Source: Bifidobacteriaceae bacterium (GTDB lineage Bacteria > Actinomycetota > Actinomycetes > Actinomycetales > Bifidobacteriaceae). Taken from it: 64,000 nt of DNA. How positions within the stretch are numbered: position 1 is the stretch's first letter; each line of letters begins with the position of its first letter. The DNA lies in the NCBI GenBank assembly GCA_022651005.1, contig JALCQD010000003.1, forward strand, positions 62,001-126,000, given 5' to 3'. This document shows, piece after piece, positions 28,099 to 36,882 of the stretch. A program made the position numbers and the translations under genes. The notes below the pieces were generated by a model. The model saw nothing but the letters and a program-made list of their open reading frames with translations, ran no database searches and was not told where the DNA came from.

Positions 28099-30378
28099 AT
28101 GAGCTCGAACTACGTCATTACGCTGAGCAACGACTTCATCCAGAACACGATTGACACCGTCAATCCGCACTGGGGTCCGCTCGGATGGGTCACCTACAAG
28201 CGCACCTATGCGCGTTTCCTTGACGCGCAGAACCGCACCGAGGAATGGTCGGAGACCGTCAAGCGCGTGGTCGAGGGCAACATCAATCTGGATCCACGCC
28301 TCAAGGGCATGGGCTACGGCGTAGGCGAAGCGCTCCCCGACCCCAAGCTCGTGAAGTCCCTCACCACCGAGGCCCAGAAGCTCTACAAGCTCATCTACGG
28401 CCTGGCCGCCACTCCGTCGGGAAGAAACCTGTGGGTTTCCGGAACCGACTATCAGCGCGCCCACGGTGACTCGCTCAACAATTGTTGGTTCGTCGCCATC
28501 CGCCCGCAGGCTTATGGCGACTCCGCCATCGTTCCGAGCTACCTGGATCAGCGCCAAGAGGCGGTCTCCATGCCCTTCGCCTTCATGTTCGATCAGCTCA
28601 TGAAGGGCGGCGGCGTCGGATTCTCCGTCACCCGCTCCAACATCGACAAGCTGCCAGCGGTAGGCCGCTCGGCAGAGCTCACCATCATCATGGATAAGGA
28701 CAACGGTTCCGCCGAGGAGTCCCGCGAGGCCGGCGCCGTGGATCGCGACGAGTGGCTGGGCGCGCACGGCGGCGCGGTTGCTGCGGCCGTTGCGAACGAT
28801 CACTTCTTCTACGAAGTCCCGGATTCGCGCGAGGGCTGGGTCCACGCGCTGGCGGCCGTCATCGACTCGCACTTCAGCTACTTCCCGCAGGAGAAGAAGT
28901 CCGTCGTGCTCGACATGAGCAAAGTGCGCGCCCGCGGCACGCGCATCCACGGTTTCGGCGGCACCGCATCCGGCGCGGCTCCCCTGATCGAGATGCTGCG
29001 CGACGTAAACGCGATTTTGAACGAGGCCGAGGGCCGCAAGCTCACCTCCGTGGACGGCACCGACATGGGCAACCTCGTCGGCAAGGCAGTGGTGGCCGGC
29101 AACGTGCGCCGTTCCGCGGAGCTCGCCCTGGGCGATTGGGATGACGACGGCTTCGTCACCATGAAGCAGGATCAGGACAAGCTCTATCATCACCGCTGGG
29201 CCTCCAACAACTCCGTGGCGGTATCCGGCGATCCAAAGCAGTACGAGGCCATCGCCGACGCCATCCGCACCAATGGCGAACCCGGCATCGTGGACCTGAG
29301 CCTGTCTCAGAACTACGGTCGCCTTGTGGACGGCGAGAACAAGGACGCCGATCCGTACGCAGAAGGCACCAACCCCTGTGGCGAAATCACGCTGGAAAAC
29401 GGCGAGCCCTGCAACCTCTTCGAGATTTTCCCGAACGTGGCCGAAGAACAGGAGTGGGACCTCGCAGAGGCCTTCGCCCTAGGCACCCGCTACACCAAGC
29501 GCGTCACCTTCGGTTCCTACGACTGGGAAGTCTCCCGCAACGTGATCGAGCGCAACCGCCGCATCGGCATCTCGATGAGCGGCATCCAGGACTGGTTCCT
29601 CTCCCGCTTCGGCCACCGCGTGGTCACCGGATTCGAGGAGTCCACCGCCGCTGACGGAACCACTAAGCGCACGCCGGTATACGACGAGCAGGCAGTTAAA
29701 GCCGTCGACGCCCTGTATCACCACGTGGTTGACGCCGACGCCGAGTATTCCAAGGAACTCGGATGCGCCACCTCCGTCAAGCACACCACCGTGAAGCCTT
29801 CGGGCACCGTGGCCAAGCTCGCGGGCGTCTCCGAGGGCATGCACTTCCATTACGCGCCGTACCTCATCCAGCGCATCCGTTTCCAGGACGACGATCCGTT
29901 GCTCCCAGCTCTGCTGGCATGCGGATACAAGATCGAGCCCGACGTCTACACCGCGCACACCATGTGCGTTGAGTTCCCCGTTAAAGCGGCACACGCAGAA
30001 GCCTCCGACTTCGCGTCGGCCGGAAACGTCTCCGCCGAGGAGCAGCTGGCGACTCAGGCGTTCCTGCAGACTTACTGGTCCGATAACGCCGTGTCCTGCA
30101 CCGTCACCTTCCAGGAAGCCGAGAAGCCGTCACTTCCTGCGGTACTGAGTGCATACGCGGGCTCGATTAAGTCCACGTCGATGCTTCCGTACACCGGCGC
30201 CGGTTTCAAGCAGGCACCGAAGGAGCCGATTAGCGAAGAGGTGTACCTCGAGAAGCTTGGCATGATTCGCGATACCCCGCAGAAGGCCTTCGCCCGCATC
30301 AACGGCAACCGCGACGAATCCAACCTCGAGCTGGTGGACCAGACCGATTGCGTCGGCGGCGCCTGCCCTGTGCGCTGA
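28099..30378 (+). CDS. nrdJ: Adenosylcobalamin-dependent ribonucleoside-triphosphate reductase (class II)
   Basis: A 759-residue monomeric class II reductase like that of Lactobacillus leichmannii, converting ribonucleotides to deoxyribonucleotides with a radical made from adenosylcobalamin. The cysteine pair and thiyl cysteine are visible as SLNNCWFVA near residue 128, GTNPCGEITL near 426 and GEPCNLFEIF near 437. The C-terminus ends CVGGACPVR, carrying the shuttle cysteines near 750 and 755. The thiyl/active-site motif order matches that of RTPR rather than of NrdA or NrdE. AGGAGAAGAAAG supports the ATG. NrdR-like boxes lie upstream and an adenosyltransferase gene follows. Class II enzymes work with or without oxygen. 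Confidence 0.95.
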   Translation: MSSNYVITLSNDFIQNTIDTVNPHWGPLGWVTYKRTYARFLDAQNRTEEWSETVKRVVEGNINLDPRLKGMGYGVGEALPDPKLVKSLTTEAQKLYKLIYGLAATPSGRNLWVSGTDYQRAHGDSLNNCWFVAIRPQAYGDSAIVPSYLDQRQEAVSMPFAFMFDQLMKGGGVGFSVTRSNIDKLPAVGRSAELTIIMDKDNGSAEESREAGAVDRDEWLGAHGGAVAAAVANDHFFYEVPDSREGWVHALAAVIDSHFSYFPQEKKSVVLDMSKVRARGTRIHGFGGTASGAAPLIEMLRDVNAILNEAEGRKLTSVDGTDMGNLVGKAVVAGNVRRSAELALGDWDDDGFVTMKQDQDKLYHHRWASNNSVAVSGDPKQYEAIADAIRTNGEPGIVDLSLSQNYGRLVDGENKDADPYAEGTNPCGEITLENGEPCNLFEIFPNVAEEQEWDLAEAFALGTRYTKRVTFGSYDWEVSRNVIERNRRIGISMSGIQDWFLSRFGHRVVTGFEESTAADGTTKRTPVYDEQAVKAVDALYHHVVDADAEYSKELGCATSVKHTTVKPSGTVAKLAGVSEGMHFHYAPYLIQRIRFQDDDPLLPALLACGYKIEPDVYTAHTMCVEFPVKAAHAEASDFASAGNVSAEEQLATQAFLQTYWSDNAVSCTVTFQEAEKPSLPAVLSAYAGSIKSTSMLPYTGAGFKQAPKEPISEEVYLEKLGMIRDTPQKAFARINGNRDESNLELVDQTDCVGGACPVR

Positions 30379-30394
30379 CCGCGCGAAAATCCCG

Positions 30395-30446
30395 AAAGGT
30401 AGTTGTGCTGCGTGCCGAAAAGCACGACGCGCGGCTACCTTTTTTC
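30395..30446 (+). terminator. Terminator after nrdJ
   Basis: AAAGGTAG (30395-30402) pairs with CTACCTTT (30435-30442), with an inner GTGCT/AGCAC helix, followed by a run of T. It begins 17 bases after the nrdJ stop. Confidence 0.75.
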
Positions 30447-30613
30447 GTCTTCTTCCGTTACCCTCAAACTGCGTGGCCTAACAGACCAGCGAGCACGTGC
30501 ACATCGCGCCTGACTCTTCGGATCAGCCGATTGCTCAGCTGGCCGCCGCGCCGCCTCACTTTCTAAACTTTTAAAATTTCCGCACAGGACCACCGCTACC
30601 GCAAGGAGAAAAT

Positions 30614-31150
30614 ATGCCGATCTATACAAAGCGCGGAGACAAGGGTTCCAGCCGTCAGATGGATGGTAAGTTCATCTCCAAGTCCGCCCCTCAAATTCTG
30701 GCTGTGGGCGCTCTCGACGAGGCGCAGTCGTGGCTCGGTCTCGTTATTGCGGACCTCACGCCCGCGTGCGCTGAATTGCGTCCGGATCTCATTCACGTTC
30801 AGCACAAGCTGTATTACCTGCAGGCGGACATCAGCATCGACGACCGCTCCACCATAGAAGAGGTGGAGGTGACACACATGGAGAAGGAGATTGACCGCAT
30901 GATGAATGCCCTGCCGCCAATTCGCGCCTTCATCCTGCCCGGAGGCGGGCACACCGGAGCGCAGCTGCAATACGCGCGCACGCTGGCACGCCGCGCCGAA
31001 AGGGCCTGCGTGGTGTTCCACGACGAACGCCCAGACCGCGTGAATGCCGTTGGGCTGAAGTACATCAATCGTTTGTCCGATTATCTGTTTGCGATGGCAC
31101 GCTACGCGAACCATCTGGACGGCGTGGAGGAAGTTCTCAGCAAGAAGTAA
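30614..31150 (+). CDS. PduO-type ATP:cob(I)alamin adenosyltransferase
   Basis: A 178-residue protein that transfers adenosyl from ATP to cob(I)alamin, giving coenzyme B12. The N-terminal YTKRGDKGSSRQMDG corresponds to the ATP-binding TxxGDxGxT motif, and the C-terminal half carries HTGAQLQYARTLARRAER and NAVGLKYINRLSDYLFAMAR, both conserved in the PduO group. A perfect AAGGAGA precedes the ATG. It lies 235 bases after the B12-dependent reductase on the same strand and would supply its cofactor. The nrdJ terminator intervenes, so it likely has its own promoter. I find no riboswitch element upstream. Confidence 0.93.
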   Translation: MPIYTKRGDKGSSRQMDGKFISKSAPQILAVGALDEAQSWLGLVIADLTPACAELRPDLIHVQHKLYYLQADISIDDRSTIEEVEVTHMEKEIDRMMNALPPIRAFILPGGGHTGAQLQYARTLARRAERACVVFHDERPDRVNAVGLKYINRLSDYLFAMARYANHLDGVEEVLSKK

Positions 31151-31276
31151 GTAGGGCGTACGCGGGGCACCCGTGGCGCGCACAGGCGCATTGTGCCGCG
31201 GGTGCAGCGGGCGCAGCGGGCGAATTACTTCGCGCTCCTTGAATGAACGCCCCTACTCACACTCCGCGCATTACCA

Positions 31277-31316
31277 AAAGTGGCCCCTGCCGGAATTCCC
31301 GAGCAGAGGCCACTTC
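31277..31316 (-). terminator. Terminator after the oleate hydratase gene
   Basis: AAGTGGCCCCTGC pairs with GCAGAGGCCACTT with one mismatch around a 12-base loop, followed on the minus strand by TTTTGG. Confidence 0.7.
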
Positions 31317-31338
31317 CATGAGAAAGCCGCGATATCGT

Positions 31339-33039
31339 CTACCTGAACATCGTGCGAGTGGCGCGCGCCAGAACGCGCGGATCCTTCTCGTAATGATGCA
31401 TCGGCGTGAGCTTGGAGTCGGGGATGCCCAGGAAGTGATACACCGCCACCTGGGCGCAGCGCACCGAGAATTGCTCGGTGAACACCATGTCGAACGGCAT
31501 CTCGGCAAACTGACTGATGAATGCCAGATTCTTCGAGTGCTTCGGCACCACGAGCGGGCGATCACCCACCGCGCGACGGTTGAACAGCGCAGAGGCATAC
31601 GGCATATGCGCGGGCACCACGTTGACGATGGAATCCATGATGGCTTCGCGCTTGGAGGCGATGCCGTCGACGCGATGGTCGGCCTCCTCCAGGAACCCGA
31701 GTGTCTCCTCGAGCATCTCACGGCCCGTCATCTCAATGAACGGCTTGTCCACGAACCTGCCGTTCTCGCGCGGGTAGAGTGAGTAGCCCCAGAACACACC
31801 CTCGTTCTCCTTTTGCGCCTTGTAGTGCGGCTGGTGATGCACCACGAGGCTCAGCAGTTCGGGAGAATTGATGAACGTATTGAGCGCATTGCCCGGCTGC
31901 TGCTGGGTGATGGCGGCAATCTCGCTGATGAGCAAGTGAGAATTCGTGGTCACAGTGAAGCTGGTCCACTCGCTCTGGCTACGGTCACCAAAGAACTTAT
32001 CCGGATTGCCCAGATCGTAGAAGTGATCCGTCGCTTGCTTCCACAGCGCGGCGCTAGCAGGTTCGCTCATGTCTTCCTCGGCAGGATTGTCAAGATCGCC
32101 CAGAGAACTGGAGTCGGTGATGGAACCGTTGGTATCGAAGACGAGGTCACCTTCAGCGACGTCGATAACACCCCTATCAGGAGCCTTCCCTTCGGTGCCC
32201 GGCCCCACGTTTTCGTAGCGCAGACCGCTCACGATGATCTCGTCACGCAGTGCGGTGTCTTTGAAAATCAGCTCGGTGATCTTGCGGTTGGTGACGAAGT
32301 GGACGCCCTGCTTTTCCAGCCACGTCTTCATCGGCACAATGATGGACTCGTACTGGTTGTAAGGCGTGCGCGTCACGCCCTCGAGCGTGTTGATGCGGCT
32401 GAACTCCAGGATCATACGGTTCATGTAGCGGCGCAGTTCCATGGCGGAGTTGTTGCGCTTGAACGCGAAGGTGGTTTCCCACATGTACCAGAAGTTGGTG
32501 GTAAAGAAATGGGGGCTTGAGGAGAACCACTGCTCGATGCTCACGTCGTTGAGCGTGCGCTCGTGCGATTCTGGCATCGTCATCAACTTTGTGAGCAAGT
32601 AGCGATCGCGATTGTCGAACTGCATGTGACTGTAGTCGTCCGCGTCACCCTTGTTGCGAATGCCCGTGGCCGAGTCGATGAGGCGACCCACGTCATGGGT
32701 TGGGTGAGCGTGGTCAAAGTCGAGGATGTCATCGGTGACTGTTTTGCCTGGACGGTCCAGCGAGGGAATAGTCCGCAAGACGTCCCACACGTTTTCGTAC
32801 GTTTCCTCGTTGAGCATGCGCCCGCCGCGGTTGACGAAGCCCGCCATGTTCTCCATGTTTGATTTAACGTATTCTTTGGCGAAATCGGCGCTCGTGGTGC
32901 CGTCATTGGCCCCATGATCATCCATGCCCATGATGGTGATCTGTTCGCCCTTCCAATGCCCGTCTCTGATGAGATAGACCGCCGCCGCGAGATTTCCGAT
33001 GCCCGCGCCGATCATGTATGCCTTGCGTGTGTTAGCCAT
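31339..33039 (-). CDS. Oleate hydratase (MCRA family)
   Basis: A 566-residue flavoenzyme of the former myosin-cross-reactive-antigen family. It adds water to the cis-9 double bond of oleic or linoleic acid, detoxifying free unsaturated fatty acids. The FAD-binding motif IGAGIGNLAAAVYLIRDG lies at the N-terminus, with ITIMGMDDHGANDGTTSADF next, and GNPDKFFGDRSQSEWTSFTV and PQPHYKAQKENEGVFWGYSL-like blocks later. Length fits the family. AAAGGATG precedes the ATG at 33039. A TetR gene is divergently transcribed, and the shared 246-bp space holds a dyad, so the pair resembles a fatty-acid-responsive regulator and its target. Confidence 0.93.
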   Translation of the reverse strand: MANTRKAYMIGAGIGNLAAAVYLIRDGHWKGEQITIMGMDDHGANDGTTSADFAKEYVKSNMENMAGFVNRGGRMLNEETYENVWDVLRTIPSLDRPGKTVTDDILDFDHAHPTHDVGRLIDSATGIRNKGDADDYSHMQFDNRDRYLLTKLMTMPESHERTLNDVSIEQWFSSSPHFFTTNFWYMWETTFAFKRNNSAMELRRYMNRMILEFSRINTLEGVTRTPYNQYESIIVPMKTWLEKQGVHFVTNRKITELIFKDTALRDEIIVSGLRYENVGPGTEGKAPDRGVIDVAEGDLVFDTNGSITDSSSLGDLDNPAEEDMSEPASAALWKQATDHFYDLGNPDKFFGDRSQSEWTSFTVTTNSHLLISEIAAITQQQPGNALNTFINSPELLSLVVHHQPHYKAQKENEGVFWGYSLYPRENGRFVDKPFIEMTGREMLEETLGFLEEADHRVDGIASKREAIMDSIVNVVPAHMPYASALFNRRAVGDRPLVVPKHSKNLAFISQFAEMPFDMVFTEQFSVRCAQVAVYHFLGIPDSKLTPMHHYEKDPRVLARATRTMFR

Positions 33040-33207
33040 CGCAACCACATCCTTTCGGAATGGATACGCACATGGGATGTATCGCTTAAGGCTCGTGCGT
33101 GAGAATTGCCCGTTCTGCAGCATCAGCCCATGTGCCATTCTTTTGTGTCATCCGCCGTAGTCTCTCTGCATCTCTCTACATCGAACTGAAGCGAATTCCT
33201 AAAACGG

Positions 33208-33231
33208 ACTATACTCCTTTTTGAGTGCAGT
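33208..33231. promoter_or_regulatory. Candidate TetR operator between oleate hydratase and TetR genes
   Basis: ACTnnnCTC and GAGnnnAGT half-sites form a 24-bp dyad. A separate repeat ACTCCTTTT (33213-33221) with AAAAGGAGT (33234-33242) overlaps it. Confidence 0.5.
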
Positions 33232-33285
33232 CCAAAAGGAGTGAGTTAGTATATAGCTGCTAGCCGAAGACCTCAGGGGGCGCAT

Positions 33286-33927
33286 ATGACAGAGAAAAGT
33301 CTTGCTGCAACTGCAGCGAAGCCCGCTCCTTTAGGACTGCGTGAGCGCAATAAGCTCGATAAACGTGAGCGTATCCTCGCAACTGCATCCCGTCTTTTTG
33401 CAGAGAAGGGATATTCCGCAGTTACCACGAGTTCGATCGCAAAAGAAGCCCATGTGGGCAATGGAACACTGTTCCGCTACGCCCGCACTAAAGCAGATCT
33501 CCTTGTTGCCGTCATGAACGAGCTGATGCTCGGCGGCATCCGGAATGGTATTGCGCACGCACACGACACTGGAGATCCTGTAACTTCGATCCTCACCCTT
33601 CTCCAGCCATTGAGCGATGAGGGATTGAATTTCCCGGAAAATATCATCGCTTACGAAAAGGAAGCCCTTTTCGGCGATAAGACGCATCAGGATCTCGTTA
33701 CCACCCGCATCGCGGACGTGGAGCAGGCCATTCTGCAAATTCTCAAAATCACAAAAACTCATCCCCGTGAGGCAACCGCTTCGCAGGAAGATCTCGCGCG
33801 CGCCATCTACGCCACCATCTATATGGATCTCATCAAGGCGAGTGTTGGCCACGACGACGTCGCGACGCTGCCCGCTCGCATCCCCGAAACAATCCGCAGG
33901 CTCATCCGCGCCTTCTGCGAAGGCTGA
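33286..33927 (+). CDS. TetR-family transcriptional regulator
   Basis: A 213-residue regulator with an N-terminal helix-turn-helix at about residues 25-70 (ILATASRLFAEKGYSAVTTS, SIAKEAHVGNGTLFRYARTK) and an all-helical ligand domain. It is divergent from oleate hydratase, whose promoter it probably shares and controls through the dyad at 33208-33242. Free fatty acid or acyl-CoA is a reasonable ligand guess from context only. The gene ends 13 bases before a long hairpin. Confidence 0.88.
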   Translation: MTEKSLAATAAKPAPLGLRERNKLDKRERILATASRLFAEKGYSAVTTSSIAKEAHVGNGTLFRYARTKADLLVAVMNELMLGGIRNGIAHAHDTGDPVTSILTLLQPLSDEGLNFPENIIAYEKEALFGDKTHQDLVTTRIADVEQAILQILKITKTHPREATASQEDLARAIYATIYMDLIKASVGHDDVATLPARIPETIRRLIRAFCEG

Positions 33928-33970
33928 GCTAAACCCGCCATATCTGCACAGCACGCGTCGTTAACCACGC

Positions 33971-34014
33971 CTTTACCCGCATTCACAGGCCAAGCTCTAT
34001 AAATGCGGGTAAAG
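33971..34014. terminator. Bidirectional hairpin between convergent genes
   Basis: CTTTACCCGCATT pairs perfectly with AATGCGGGTAAAG around an 18-base loop. It lies between the convergent TetR and dehydrogenase genes. No long T run flanks it. Confidence 0.6.
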
Positions 34015-34033
34015 CACAGTGAAGCCGCTGGAC

Positions 34034-35068
34034 CTATGCGACCTCGATAACGACCTTGCCGAACTGATCGCCCGTCAGGACGGTTGCGAAAGCGTCATGG
34101 ACGGGAGCGGCAGCGGTCGAATCTTCGGCGCTTGTATCCCAGGTAAACTTTTCTGCAATCACGGGATGCAGGTCAGAATGCTCAACGAAGTGCAGCAGCC
34201 GCGCAAAGTCATCACGCGATCCCATTGTGACGCCCTGGACGCGCAAGTCCTGGAAGAAAATGCGCGTTAGTTCCGCGCCGGGCTGGTCGCCCGAGGTAGC
34301 ACCGCAGATTGCAATCGTGCCACCCGGACGCACCGACTTCACGGAATGGGACCACGTGGCCGATCCCACCGACTCGATCACAGCGTCCACTTTCTTCGGC
34401 AGCCTGGCGCCGGCTTCCACTGCGACATCGGCACCGAGAGCGAGCGCACGATCACGCTTTTCTTCAGAACGCGAAGTCACGAAGACCTCGAGCCCTGCCG
34501 CATGCGCAAGCTGAATGGCCGCAGTCGCTACACCACCGCCTGCGCCCTGCACCAAAACGGAATCCCCAGGAAGGACTCGCGCAGCCGAAAACAGCATTGA
34601 ATACGCCGTGAGCCAGCTAGTGCCAAGTGCAGCCGCTTCGGTCATACTCAGGTTCGCCGGCTTACGGAACACATTCGCGGCGGGAACGCTGGCCTGCTGA
34701 CCCATCGTGCCGGAGTACTTTTCGGAGAGAATCGTGCGCCTCTCATCGGGGCCCACTCCGGCGGAATCACCGCCATGCCCACCAACTAGCGTGTAGAGGA
34801 CCACTTCGTCACCCGCGTGCATCGCAGTACGGCCGGTTCCGATGTCTTCGCGCAAAATTCCCGCTGCATCGGTGCCAAGAATCATGGGGGTCTGCTTCTC
34901 ACTCAGGCCCACGCCCTGCAGGGACCACAGATCGTGATGGTTCACGGTAACCGCGCGCACATCGATGGAGGCCCAATTGGGGCGCACAGGCACATCGGGA
35001 AGCTCCCCGACAGACAAAACAGACAACGGGTCGTCGTAATTGATTCCTGACGCGTAAATCGCCTTCAT
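34034..35068 (-). CDS. Zinc-free MDR-family NAD(P)H:quinone oxidoreductase-like protein
   Basis: A 344-residue medium-chain dehydrogenase/reductase. The N-terminal part has VTVNHHDLWSLQGVG and ILGTDAAGIL; the Rossmann motif VLVQGAGGGVATAAIQLAHA lies mid-protein. The structural cysteine cluster of zinc alcohol dehydrogenases is absent, which points to the quinone-oxidoreductase or enoyl-reductase branch. GAGGAGCAACC supports the ATG. It is a single-gene unit in a region with several other redox enzymes; the substrate is unknown. Confidence 0.85.
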   Translation of the reverse strand: MKAIYASGINYDDPLSVLSVGELPDVPVRPNWASIDVRAVTVNHHDLWSLQGVGLSEKQTPMILGTDAAGILREDIGTGRTAMHAGDEVVLYTLVGGHGGDSAGVGPDERRTILSEKYSGTMGQQASVPAANVFRKPANLSMTEAAALGTSWLTAYSMLFSAARVLPGDSVLVQGAGGGVATAAIQLAHAAGLEVFVTSRSEEKRDRALALGADVAVEAGARLPKKVDAVIESVGSATWSHSVKSVRPGGTIAICGATSGDQPGAELTRIFFQDLRVQGVTMGSRDDFARLLHFVEHSDLHPVIAEKFTWDTSAEDSTAAAPVHDAFATVLTGDQFGKVVIEVA

Positions 35069-35195
35069 GGTTGCTCCTCATCATTGAGTTCGTGCATCTT
35101 ATATTCAAGCGCGCCTTTTCATATGCCGGTCGCGCATGGCCACTTCAACTGTAGCGGAAGTGCCCTTAGACGCGACTGCCGCGGTGGTGCACGCG

Positions 35196-35327
35196 TCACT
35201 TTACGACTTTTGCGGCAATCTCATGCCAATGCTCCCTCTTTCCTTACCAGCGACTACGCAAGATCAAGGATTACGAAGGTCCGAGAAAGGACTCATCGCA
35301 TCCTTTGCCGCAAAAGTACGAAAGTGA
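35196..35327. repeat. TTGCCGCAAAAGT inverted-repeat element, copy A
   Basis: ACTTTTGCGGCAA at 35206-35218 and its exact complement at 35305-35317 bound an 86-base interior. Outer TCACTTT/AAAGTGA arms extend the pairing. It lies in the 379-bp gap between the quinone-oxidoreductase-like and cupin genes. Related elements lie at 38785 and 45070. Confidence 0.7.
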
Positions 35328-35447
35328 TGCTTCTCGCCGGCATCTGGCGACACTCTTGCGCGGCGGCGCGCGCACGCGGCACAATCAAACAGAGCCGAAC
35401 CCGGAATACTGGGGCTTCAGGGCACGAAACGTTAAAGGAGAGCACAC

Positions 35448-35879
35448 ATGAGCGCAAACGCAGGATTCAGGAAGACCGGAGAAGAGAAGAACGCACACGA
35501 TACTGCCTGCGAGAACGCGGAACGCAACGCGGGCGTCGAAGCCGATCCCAACGATTCCCCTGAACTCGTGTTGACCGGGCTCGCCGACATGGGTGAAAAC
35601 ACCGTGGCACCGGGTATGCGCGTACCGATTCCCTTGATCTCGCGCCCCGGCTTCGGCATGCGCGTCATGCAATTTGGCGAGGGCGTGCACATTCCGATTC
35701 ACAAGACGGGCAAGCGCGTCATCGTGCAGGTGGCCGAGGGTTCCATCGAGCTCACGGGCGGCACGAACACGTGGACGCTCAAGCAGGGAGGCATTGCCTA
35801 TCTTCCAAAGGGCACGGACCACGCCTTTCGTTCACTTGAGGGACGTGCGCGGCTCATCGTCACGATGATCGACGACTGA
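35448..35879 (+). CDS. Cupin-domain protein
   Basis: A 143-residue protein with a disordered acidic N-terminus of about 60 residues followed by a single conserved-barrel cupin. Visible elements are HIPIHKTGKRVIVQVAEGS, LKQGGIAYLPKGTDHAFRSL. The first motif lacks the usual HxH, so metal binding is uncertain and a catalytic role is not supported. AAAGGAGAGC precedes the ATG. Its 3' end overlaps the end of the convergent transporter gene by 48 bases. Confidence 0.8.
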   Translation: MSANAGFRKTGEEKNAHDTACENAERNAGVEADPNDSPELVLTGLADMGENTVAPGMRVPIPLISRPGFGMRVMQFGEGVHIPIHKTGKRVIVQVAEGSIELTGGTNTWTLKQGGIAYLPKGTDHAFRSLEGRARLIVTMIDD

Positions 35880-36827
35880 ACCTTTGCTGTTCGCGGCGGT
35901 AAGCGGCGCCGCAGAAGGCTGCGTCTCGTCCGCTCTCCCGAATCGCAACGATACCCAGATGCTGATGGCGATCAGCGCCGTGCCGACCGCGAAACCCCAC
36001 GTGACTTTCTCGCCGAGCACGAGCCAGCCGAGCAGCGTTCCCACTACGGGCTGGAACAGGAAGTAGAGGCCTGAGTCCGCCGGGCCAAGCATCTGCACGC
36101 CGATGGTCCACATCACAAAGGCCGTCGACGTCGAGATGGCTCCCAAGTACAGGAACGATCCCCATACGCGGGGTTCTGAATACGGGATGCCCGTCAATAC
36201 ATCCGGCTTAGAGAGAACGTATGGTGTGAGGCAGATGACGGCCACGAGGGCGGCCAATACCGCAATCTGATAGGCATTGAACCGCGGCGACACGAGCTTG
36301 ATGAGCACCGACATCAGCGCCCATGTGATGGCCGCCACCACAAGAGACAGCGAGCCGAGAAGTGCGTTACGGCCTGCCACGTGGATGCCCACGATGAGGA
36401 TGACGCCGAGGGTCGCGAGCGCAATCGAGATGCCATTACCCAATGTGATGCGCTCCTTGAGAATCCACCATGCGAACACGAGCATGAACGTGGGGGTCGC
36501 GGCGGTGATGACCGAGCCCATCTGCGCCGATGAAAGCCAGGTGCCAGTTTCCTGAGTCACGATGGACACTGCGTCGCCCGTGATGCCGATGAGAATGATG
36601 AGAAGAACGTCATGCTTGTTCCAATCCCATTTCATGCGACGAATAAGCGTGTACGCTCCCAGCACCACGATGGCCACGAGATAGCGGAACCAGACGAGTT
36701 GGACGGGCGGCACCACGTCCACCACGGACTTGACCACCACGAACATTCCGCCCCAAATGCTCGCCGCCACACTGAGCAGCAGTGCACCGATAAGCCTGCG
36801 AGACGGGGTACGGGAAGTTAGTTTCAC
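35832..36827 (-). CDS. EamA/DMT-family transporter
   Basis: A 331-residue inner-membrane protein with two EamA repeats and about ten hydrophobic helices; the first includes SIWGGMFVVVKSVVDVVPPV and the second repeat LSLVVAAITWALMSVLIKLV. The family exports metabolites or amino acids with proton exchange. The GTG at 36827 is used because no ATG lies before the first helix, though its ribosome binding site is weak. The cytoplasmic tail overlaps the cupin gene on the opposite strand, so either transcript could interfere with the other. Confidence 0.88.
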   Translation of the reverse strand: MKLTSRTPSRRLIGALLLSVAASIWGGMFVVVKSVVDVVPPVQLVWFRYLVAIVVLGAYTLIRRMKWDWNKHDVLLIILIGITGDAVSIVTQETGTWLSSAQMGSVITAATPTFMLVFAWWILKERITLGNGISIALATLGVILIVGIHVAGRNALLGSLSLVVAAITWALMSVLIKLVSPRFNAYQIAVLAALVAVICLTPYVLSKPDVLTGIPYSEPRVWGSFLYLGAISTSTAFVMWTIGVQMLGPADSGLYFLFQPVVGTLLGWLVLGEKVTWGFAVGTALIAISIWVSLRFGRADETQPSAAPLTAANSKGSVVDHRDDEPRTSLK

Positions 36828-36882
36828 GAGTGTCTACACAACTCTCCGCTCTCGACCTTGAAAGCGGCGGGGCGTGCTTACC

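Noticed and set aside
30379-30613. Possible cobalamin riboswitch upstream of the adenosyltransferase gene
   Set aside because: I could not find the B12-box core (GCCACTG) or the expected long folded leader.
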